From: Sthenelais limicola
Lineage: Eukaryota; Annelida; Polychaeta; Phyllodocida; Sigalionidae
DNA length: 64,000 nucleotides
Reading direction: 5' to 3'
Assembly: GCA_942159475.1 (NCBI GenBank)
Contig: OW804096.1
Location: 138,879,972-138,943,971 of the forward strand
Below the pieces are notes generated by a model. The model did not search any database and was not told where the DNA came from. It saw only the letters and a program-made list of their open reading frames with translations. Shown here in pieces: positions 56,652 to 64,000 of the stretch (within the stretch, counting starts at the first letter, position 1; each line of letters begins with the position of its first letter). A program made the translations under genes and the position numbers.

Positions 56652-57058
56652 CAGTCTAGGCTCGCAGCCTCTCAGATCAGAAATGATTAGTAATTCAATG
56701 ATTGGACGCATACTGCGCTAATGGTTTTCCTGGCCCTGGAATAGGCACTCTTAATGTGATTATAATGGCATTTTGCAGCTTGGAACGAGAGGCTTTCCCT
56801 CAGTTTGGAGTAAGTCTCTCAATTCTGGGCCTTGCACTCTAGGCCCAAACCCTCAGACCAGATAAGAATGGTATGTCAGTGATTGGACGCCTACTGCGCT
56901 AATGTGTTTTCCAGCTCAAGACTAGACATTCTAATGAGATTTTAATGAGATTTTGCAGTCTTAATGGAATTATAATGGCATTTTGCGGTTTTGAGCGCGA
57001 GGCTTTCCCTCAGTTTGAAGGGACTCCCTCAACTTTGGGCCTAGACTGGCCTTGACTG
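56652..57058 (+). mobile_element. MITE-B copy hosting a second MITE-B
   Basis: ATTT on both sides of the outer element; its right end is split at gggccttg by the copy at 56835-57048. Confidence 0.82.
56835..57048 (+). mobile_element. MITE-B copy nested in MITE-B
   Basis: Full length CACTCTAGGCCC to GGGCCTAGACTG; GCCTTG occurs on both sides. Confidence 0.83.
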
Positions 57059-57255
57059 ATTTCACAGATTAAGTTCATGAAGAAAAATCTTCAAAACACG
57101 ATATTTTCTTTCTTGTTGAATAGTTTTGTCATTACTGGAAAGGATATCCCTTCTACATAGATAGATTATATAGGAATTTCATAGAAAGATAAAAATCATC
57201 TTTTTCCTGGCAATGATGGTTAAATAAATATTCATGTGTTAGGTTAATTATACAT

Positions 57256-57490
57256 GGTTCAGATTTTCAGAAAATATACAATTGGCAGATCAACATATTT
57301 GGTCAATTCTGCTAAATTGGACTGGAAAATCATCAACACAAGGTATATATGAGTGTATTTGGTATTGCCTTGATTCAAACAGTCTGTTTGGTTATGTTGA
57401 ACTGTAATTTGAACCTGATTTTTGTCTTAAAACTGGGTTATGTGAGAGAATTGGTGAAGGTGAATTGTACATTTTCTGAAGATCCGACCC
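57256..57490 (+). mobile_element. MITE-A copy, type IV
   Basis: Starts ggttcag; ACAT on both sides. Confidence 0.86.
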
Positions 57491-57667
57491 ACATGATACA
57501 CCTAGAACAGATTGCCTTGCCGTCAGCCCACGAGCCCACTATAGATACCCCCCGTCATCCTCGTCATTATTAGGTACAACTAGTGCCAGAAATAAAGCAT
57601 GTACCTTGACATAGGCACAGAACCACTGAATGTCAATACCTTCCACTCCCTGTACATCTCCGCTCAT

Positions 57668-57902
57668 GGGTCAGATATTCAGAAAACGTACAATTGGCCT
57701 TCACTAATCTTCACAAATAACTCAAATTTAAGGCGAAAATCAGGTTAAATATACAGTTCAACATAACCAGACAGATTTATTGAATGGATACAATACAGAA
57801 TACACTCAGATATACCTAGTATTTATCAATTTTCACTCTAATTTAGCAGAATTTGAGAGATGTGTAAAACTGCAGATTGTGCATTTTCTTAAAATCTGAC
57901 CC
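57668..57902 (-). mobile_element. MITE-A copy, type II
   Basis: Full length, TCAT on both sides. Confidence 0.88.
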
Positions 57903-58455
57903 TCATCATTCTATGAAAAAGACTTACATAAATCTACCCACAATGATTCCCTTAAACTCTTGGATCATTTTATTATTGTTTATATATTTTATTTTACTTA
58001 TTTTCTTACTTCTTCTACCATTTATTATATTTTAAAGTGCCCTAGAGCTCCTATGAGTACTGTGCGTTATACAATCCACTACATTATATGTTTTCATCCG
58101 ACCGATTTTAATCGGATTTTAGGAATCGTACTCATGCAAACCAAAAGGTCCCATTCTTACTGTTTGTTTGGTAAATGTATTATCAACAGCACTAGAATGT
58201 CTACTATTTTCATGCTGAAGATACATATTCATATTCTCTTATTAAATAATGGGTGATAAAAGAAAGGGGAAGAGGGGTTTAGAAGGATGAAATAGTAATT
58301 GGCTAGCCATCCGATTAAACATAATATCGGATTCCAATCGGGAGGTTGGCCATCCGATTAAAGAATTGTTGTAACCAGGCTGTACTATAGGTATCTGACC
58401 TATAGACATGTGAGCAGATTTAGAATCCATCAAATGGCAGAACATAATCACTGTT
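57903..58455. other. No gene; short inverted segment
   Basis: ggctagccatccgattaaac and ggttggccatccgattaaag are a near duplication at 58300-58364. Nothing else. Confidence 0.45.
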
Positions 58456-58690
58456 GGGTCAGATCTTCAGAAAATGTACAATTGGCCTTCACCAATCTTC
58501 TCAAATAACCCAAATTTAAGTAAAAGATCAGGTTCAAAATACACTTCAATATAACCAGACAGGTTTATTGAATGAATACAATACAGAATATACTCAGATA
58601 TACCTAGTATTTATCAATTTTCACTCTAATTTAGCAGAATTTGAGAGATGTGCAGAACTGTAAATTGTACATTTTTTGAAAATCTGACCC
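58456..58690 (-). mobile_element. MITE-A copy, type II
   Basis: Full length, TGTT on both sides. Confidence 0.88.
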
Positions 58691-58832
58691 TGTTACTCAA
58701 CTCCTGCAGCTGTGCACGCCCATGACCTTCCTCCATTAGCTAATAAATCTCAGAAAAACAAATCTTCTTCTTGGATTTGAACTATTTCTTGAGTTGTATA
58801 TCAATGTTGTAATTAATTCAACTATACTTATA

Positions 58833-59025
58833 CACTCTAGGTCCAAACCCTCAGATCAGATAATAATGGTATGTCAGCCTACTTGGCTTATCGGTTTCCT
58901 GGCCGTTTTAATGGGAATATAATGACATATTGCGGTCTTAATCGAATTATAATGGTACTTTGCGGCTTGAGGCAAGAGGCTTTCCCTTCGTTTGAAGGGA
59001 CTCTCTCATCTTTGGGCCTAGACTG
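58833..59025 (+). mobile_element. MITE-B copy
   Basis: CACTCTAGGTCC to GGGCCTAGACTG, TATA on both sides; short deletion in the middle. Confidence 0.86.
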
Positions 59026-59215
59026 TATAGGATTGGCCGTGTGGATGGTCATGTTAAACCAGTGCATCGACTCATTTTTATGATAAATAATAATAATAAC
59101 TCACAACCTGTACCACTATAGCGGTGGAGGGCTATACCTATACCTCACGTCCTTCCCTATAGACTTCTACACTAAAACATGGCCTTTAGCATTTTATTTA
59201 GAAGATAGTATATAT

Positions 59216-59450
59216 GGGTCAGATTTTTGGAAAATGTACAATTCGCCTTCACCAATCCTCTCAAATAACCCACATTTAAGACAGAAATGAGCTTGAAAAT
59301 GCAGTTTAACATAACAGATCTAATACGTTAGATCAATGCGATACCAAATATACTCAGATATACCCTAAATTTATCATTTTTCAGCAGAATTTAGCAGAAA
59401 TTACTAGATGTGTACAGCTGCCAATTGTACATTTTCTGAAAATCTGACCC
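59216..59450 (-). mobile_element. MITE-A copy, type III
   Basis: Full length; flanks ATAT and ACAT. Confidence 0.87.
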
Positions 59451-59596
59451 ACATAGATCTATTACCGATGTAGTTATTCTACTGCACCTGCACTGGGATG
59501 AACCTATAGTACATAAATCTATTATTACTGTACTTATTATCGCTTGCCTTAGATCTCAAAGGCCACTTCATTAATCTAGTTCTCCCTGAGTATAAT

Positions 59597-59839
59597 GGGT
59601 CAGATCATCAGAAAATGTACAATTGGCAACCCTACACAACTAGTAAATTCTGCTCAATTAGACTGAAAGGGGATAAATACTAGACACATCTGAGTATATT
59701 AAATATGTTGGTGTTGTGTTGGTTATGTATATCTTTTTGGCTATGGTGAACTGTGTTTTGAAACTCATTTCTGTCTTGAATTTGGGTTATTTGAGAAAAT
59801 TGGTGATGGCGAATAGTACATTTTCTGAAAATCTGACCC
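59597..59839 (+). mobile_element. MITE-A copy, diverged type IV
   Basis: Both termini present; the core carries a short extra stretch (taaatatgttggtgttg). Confidence 0.8.
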
Positions 59840-60085
59840 ATATACTTCCCCTAACATCCCTCCTAATCCCTCAACACTGCATCTTCAGTAGTTAATCCAT
59901 CCTTTTGGGGTTTCTAAAGCAGGGTCCTACTTTAGCTGCCAAAGTGCAAATCACTATAAATATAGGCTACTATTATAATTAAATGTAAAGAATAAGGAAT
60001 AAGTGACATTTCAGAAGTTAAGAAAATCAGCCCCTGGGAGAGAGTGTATGCTCAGGGGGGCAACTTCACTAATACGTCAAAATGT

Positions 60086-60181
60086 GGGTCAGATTCTCAG
60101 AAAATGTACAATTAGTAGATCAACATATTTTGTAAATTCTGCTAAATTGGACTGAAAAATCATCAACACTAGGTATATATT
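60086..60181 (+). mobile_element. MITE-A copy, type IV, right part lost
   Basis: Left terminus through cactaggtatatat, then unrelated DNA. Confidence 0.75.
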
Positions 60182-60411
60182 ATTTATCAGAAGGGTGCTT
60201 CATTATGTAATAATATTAGTTATTTTGACAGAATTCATCAATAAACATGTAACATTATTATACACGCATTCAATACTGAGGCCCCGACAGCCGCACATTA
60301 CTTGTAACGTGGTATTGGACTAGTACATTACCGGCGCGTTGTCATGGCGACGCAAGTTTGGTGGCACAAGATTGCCGACGCAAGGTTGCCGTGTGCGAGG
60401 GCTTTCCCAGG
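60182..60411. other. CpG-rich spacer
   Basis: Higher GC with gcgcgttgtcatggcgacgc; leads into the AACGTT repeat. No ORF. Confidence 0.4.
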
Positions 60412-61205
60412 TAGCAAGTAACGTTTAATAAACGTTGGCTAACGTTTGTATATAGTGGATATTGCCAACGTTGTGAAATGAACGTTATATTATCGTTTTT
60501 TCAACGATGATTTTCAAACAGCTTTTATCCCAACGTTTATTTAACCTCAAGCTAATGCCAGAAGATTTAACGTTTTTTCAAAACGTTAAAAAAACATAAA
60601 AAATATGATGCATAAATGAACCCATTATTACAGACGTTTAATTAACATCTGAATTACTAACGTTCTTCCATAGACATTAAATGTATGTAAAATAAACATT
60701 TGCAAATTGAACGTCTTTACCCCAAACGTTTTATTAACGTTAGCAAAATGAATGCAATAAGCCAGACGTTTGATTAACGTCTGAAATATTAACGTTTTAC
60801 ATGGATGTTAAATGTCTGTTAAATAAACGTTGCTAGAATAACCATCTTTCCCCAAACGTTGTATTAACATTATGATATTCAATGCAATAAGACAGACGTT
60901 TGATTAACGTCAGAATTATTAACGTCTTTCCATACACGTTAAATGTATGTTAAATAAACTTTGGTGGAATAACTATCTTTCCCCAAACGTTGTATTAACA
61001 TTATGATATTCAACGCAATAAGACAGACGTTTGATTAATGTCTGAATTAATAACGTCTTTCCATACACGTTAAATGTATGTTAAATAAACTTTGGTAGAA
61101 TAACCATCTTTCCCCCAAACATTGTATTAACATTATGAAATTCAACGCAATAAGACAGACATTTGTTTAACGTCTGAATTATTAACACTTTTTCATAAAC
61201 GTTAA
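60412..61205 (+). repeat. AACGTT-rich tandem repeat, about 130-bp unit
   Basis: cagacgtttgattaacgtct recurs near 60631, 60763, 60893, 61023 and 61155, about 130 bp apart. Within units come taaatgtatgttaaataaac and ccccaaacgttgtattaaca. The first 190 bp are a less regular run of aacgtt motifs. Confidence 0.88.
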
Positions 61206-61588
61206 ATAAATATTACATTGACATCAGTTAACCATATCCATGATGTCACATTCTAAAACCTTCCATGGTTTTCACATTAAAAACTGTAGTCAGAAGCTTA
61301 GGTTATGGCTCAATTAAGAGGCAATTTATTTTCCACGATTTCCTCCCTTTTATACCTAATTTTGGTTTATAAAATAGAATAATAAACACCATGATTTTAC
61401 AGTAGCCATACATATACACAAAATATTACATCTAATTCGCAGATGGCACTGTTTTATATACTTTTGATGGATCGATAAATGTTTGCGAGAATGTTCTGAC
61501 TTTTCTCTTTGGAATATTTGATGCCACTATATTACAATTATTCATCCCTAAAGGAGATTCCGATAAGCAGTCCCTTCACTACTAGGTT
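61206..61588. other. No feature recognised
   Basis: AT-rich; may include decayed LINE sequence upstream of the remnant at 61589. Confidence 0.4.
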
Positions 61589-61687
61589 GCAACTACCTGG
61601 AATAATTTGCCAGTTAGGTTGCGAAGTGCATATGATAATATCATGTTCAAAATTCAGATTAAGAAATATCATTTAGATAAAATCTAA
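61589..61687 (+). pseudogene. LINE reverse transcriptase C-terminal remnant
   Basis: The frame reads ATTWNNLPVRLRSAYDN then IMFKIQIKKYHLDKI and stop. The W-N-x-L-P-x-x-x-R...F-K-x-x-x-K-x-x-L pattern is the usual extreme C-terminus of non-LTR (CR1/Jockey-like) reverse transcriptase ORFs. An in-frame stop at 61583-61585 and no upstream RT domain show a dead 5'-truncated copy. Confidence 0.6.
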
Positions 61688-61814
61688 TATAAACCTCTTG
61701 CTCAGCTTGCTCTCACTTCCACTCCCGCCTCAAGAATTATATACGTTATAGATACAAACATATCATCCCTCATAATTTCTCTTTTTCATCTGTCCAATCC
61801 TAATGGATAATTAT

Positions 61815-62020
61815 GTGAGTGAGTGAATGAATGAGTGAGTGAGATTGGTTGCTTTACGCCCTTATCAACACATTTAATATGGTTATATCAAGGGCGGGAG
61901 AGCTGAGAGCTGAGAGGCAGTTTATGATCATACCCAGGAAATAGAGATAGAGAAGAAGGGAGAGAGGGAAACAGAAAAAAGAGACAGAAAGGCACTTTAT
62001 GGTCATACCCAGGACCTAGG
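61815..62020 (+). repeat. Dispersed repeat R, copy 2
   Basis: gagtgagtgagattggttgc ... gaaaggcactttatggtcat; slightly longer (extra agagctg). Confidence 0.7.
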
Positions 62021-62099
62021 ATAATTATGTACCTTAGATAAGTGTACATCTATTCATAGTGGAACTGTATTCATACTTATTAGATATCCTATTGTTTAG

Positions 62100-62192
62100 T
62101 ATCAGCTTCGGCTTGATCTCATCGTTATGAATATGCTGATATCTCAAAATCCCTTTTTGCGACTTGTGACTCATTTCCTTGGAACACATATC
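62100..62192 (-). repeat. Repeat O copy, compact
   Basis: tatcagcttcggcttgatct ... tttgcgacttgtgactcatt tccttggaacac. Confidence 0.65.
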
Positions 62193-62199
62193 ATATATT

Positions 62200-63409
62200 A
62201 TAACGTGTAATCCTTTTAAATTGTTTCATCAACATAAGTATTGTGCAGGTATTTTCTGTTCTCAGACTGTGATCTGAGGTTAATTTGTATACTTTGCTAC
62301 TTCTCTTTGCTATCAATCCATCAATAAACAATTGAGGCTATATTCAATTCCTTACACTCCCATGTTCTTATATCTAGTGTCTCAGATATTGTTATTGACA
62401 TATCATGTTTTTCATATTATAATCATCAGGGTAGAGAATACCTTTTGGGGAACTGGGATTGGGGTGTATTTGGGGTCCGGATTCAGGATTTAAAATGGCC
62501 TAAGGGATTGGGGAAAGGGATTCGATCAGAGCTGAATTCATTGTAACCAGGTAGGGATGGCAAATAGAAAAATAGGATTGCAAATCAAAAACCTGCAGGA
62601 TTCGGGAAATGGGGGTTATTATGAAAAACGGGAAACAGGATTCAAGCCTTTGATAGTAAACTTTCTCATTACTGAAAGGATAAGGAAAACTTTTCCACGT
62701 TTTTGTTCTAATTCTTTTGACCCAAATCTCACGAATTGACCCTTTCTAAGAGTTCTCTTTACTAAATTTTATCTACTTCTTAAAGTTTTGTTGCAAAGAA
62801 CCCGACAAATTAATTTCCAATATAGTTTTTGCTAAATGGCATATAGGTGGGTTGGTAAGGAAAGGAACATCCCATCAATTGTCTAAAAGGTTGAATGTTT
62901 ATTAACGATTCCTTCTGTTAGATAAATCGGTGCCTCCTAAAGGTTTTCTTACCTATACTCCTTTTATATTAAAAAAGGAGAACAAATCGCCACATTACTA
63001 TGCCAATGAATGGTTATGGTTATTTTCCTTGTCTTGTAATCTGTGTGCTTTAGTTTCCTGTATGTCATAGCATTGTAAGATCCATGTACGAAGGCAGGCT
63101 ATTTTGAATAAAGGTTTTTAAAAACAAAAAAGGGAAAGGAACATCAAGTAGAACATTTTGATTTGACTGACGTTAAATGAGAGAGCAGATTTAAGACAAG
63201 GAGAATTACATATTTGAAAAGAATAACTGGTGATTCCAATTAATATATCACAACATCGAATACTGCCCCCAAGATGCACTAGTACACTCTGGTACACTGA
63301 AGTGACCTGTGTACACCAGGATGTGGTGTCAGTGGTTTTATAGAAGGGGCGGGAAAGGAGCTTCAGAAACTGACTCACAATCCTGCAGACAAAGCTCACC
63401 CTACTGGCC
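62200..63409. other. No gene; possible retroposon tail
   Basis: At 63100-63130 tgaataaaggtttttaaaaa caaaaaa looks like a polyadenylation signal and A-rich tail. Short ORFs on both strands have no motif. Confidence 0.35.
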
Positions 63410-63530
63410 AGTTGAAGTCTTACACTCCTCCTAGCTATCCCTAGTCGTCATTAAGTTACAGACCAGGACCCTAAGGAGAGAAGAATAGTTTGTCTACTCC
63501 TTGCTAGACCACACTACCTTTTTGTTGATG
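63410..63530 (+). other. Possible first exon: 5' UTR, ATG and donor
   Basis: A stretch without MITEs ends in tttttgttgATG immediately followed by gtgagt, a consensus donor. This is what a first exon carrying only the start codon looks like. A GC-box-like ggggcggg lies about 65 bases upstream (63346). The rest of any such gene would be outside the window. Weak evidence. Confidence 0.22.
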
Positions 63531-63554
63531 GTGAGTCAATTTTCTTGTCACTTC

Positions 63555-64000
63555 TATTTCTTCCTTTCTCCCTATCTCTCTATCCGTCCCTCTCTCCCTT
63601 AATGTATCTCTTTGCCTCTCTCCCTCCTTCCTTCTCTCTTATCTGCCTCTCTCTCCAACACTATTTCCCATTCGCTCTTTCCCTAATTTCCTCTCTTTGC
63701 CCCTCTCTCCCTTCCAATGCTCTGCCTTCCACTGTGTTTCTCTGCCTCTCTCATCCCTTCCTTTTTCCGCCCCTCTCTCCTATCCGCCTCTCTCCTCCCC
63801 TCTTCCTGCGCCTCTTCCCCTCTCCCCTTCTGTCTCCCTCCCTCTCTCCCAGTTTCCCACCATATCCCTCTCTTTTCCCTCCCCATTCTCCGTCCATCTC
63901 TCTGCCTCTCTTTCTCAACCTCTGCCTCTCTGTTACCCCTCTCTCCACTTTCCCTGCCCTCCCTCTCCCCTCTCTCTCCTCTCCTGTATCCCTCTTTCTC
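63555..64000 (+). repeat. CT-rich tract running to the window end
   Basis: Pyrimidine-rich, less regular than the other two tracts, with tctgcctctct units. Confidence 0.88.

Noticed and set aside
55889..63400. LIM-domain exons expected downstream if the gene were PDLIM/Zasp-like
   Set aside because: No C-x2-C...H-x2-C pattern was found by eye; this argues only weakly against that assignment because introns are long.

Overview
This is non-coding-rich eukaryotic DNA, most likely from an invertebrate animal. It is AT-rich, has a spliced gene with canonical GT/AG signals separated by very long introns, and is crowded with short inverted-repeat transposons (MITEs), CT/GA and ATGT/ATGA microsatellites, and minisatellites. 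I see no bacterial-type operons, rRNA, tRNA or CRISPR. A dispersed repeat at 49180 and 61815 vaguely recalls molluscan 'gagtgagt...tttacgcc' repeats, which hints at a lophotrochozoan, but this is a weak inference.

The only protein-coding gene I can support is on the + strand. An exon at 33369-33520 encodes the C-terminal two thirds of a PDZ domain. A small exon follows at 34815-34896. After an intron of about 18.9 kb comes a large exon (53758-54915, or to a stop at 55008) encoding a Pro/Ala/Gln/Gly-rich region with four GPVSSGG motifs. All three join in one open frame. The 5' end of the gene, including the PDZ carboxylate-binding loop, is not visible; the 3' end either continues through a GC-AG intron or stops inside a MITE.

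The rest is mobile DNA. The dominant family, called MITE-A here, is about 235 bp long. It starts GGGTCAGATTTTCAGAAAAT, ends with the inverse, and makes 4-bp target-site duplications. I count about 60 near-complete copies plus about 20 fragments, roughly a quarter of the window. Four internal types share one skeleton. Type I has TAAATTCGAGTATATTCGGC and GATTCTAGCAATCTG. Type II has ATTCTGTATTGTATTCATTC. Type III has CCGGGTATATCTGAG, GATTTAAAGTATC and GAAGCTCATTTTTG. Type IV has ATCATCAACACTAGG or TATTGCCTTGATTCAAAC. 'Plus' means the copy reads ...GAGAGGATTGGTGAAGG... near its right end. A variant terminus, GGGTGAAGTCACCAGAAAAT, is combined with the standard one in mosaic copies.

Other families named here: B (about 215 bp, termini CASTCTAGGCCC, 4-bp duplications, Chapaev/CMC-like); C (about 345 bp, TA|GGGGAYTTGCAT); D (about 358 bp, TAA|GGCCAAAA, PIF/Harbinger Tourist-like); E (about 370-400 bp, TA|GTCTGTC, about 60-bp inverted repeats); F (dispersed repeat); G (164 bp, TTAA duplication); H (about 210 bp, TTA duplication); and single palindromic elements I, J, K, L and M. 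N is a 1.46-kb element with 35-bp perfect inverted repeats and convergent internal repeats; O and R are dispersed repeats. Several copies are nested in one another, giving relative ages.

Layout: 1-33 kb, MITE-dense DNA with a degenerate retrocopy tail (about 28.0-28.8 kb) and CT- and ATGT-type simple repeats; 31.85-33.31 kb, element N immediately upstream of the PDZ exon; 33.4-55.0 kb, the PDZ/proline-rich gene, whose large intron carries MITEs, a CT tract and an 86-bp satellite (49.67-51.14 kb); 55.2-64 kb, further MITEs, an AACGTT-rich 130-bp tandem repeat (60.4-61.2 kb), a LINE reverse-transcriptase C-terminal remnant (61.6 kb), a possible first exon at 63.5 kb and a terminal CT tract.
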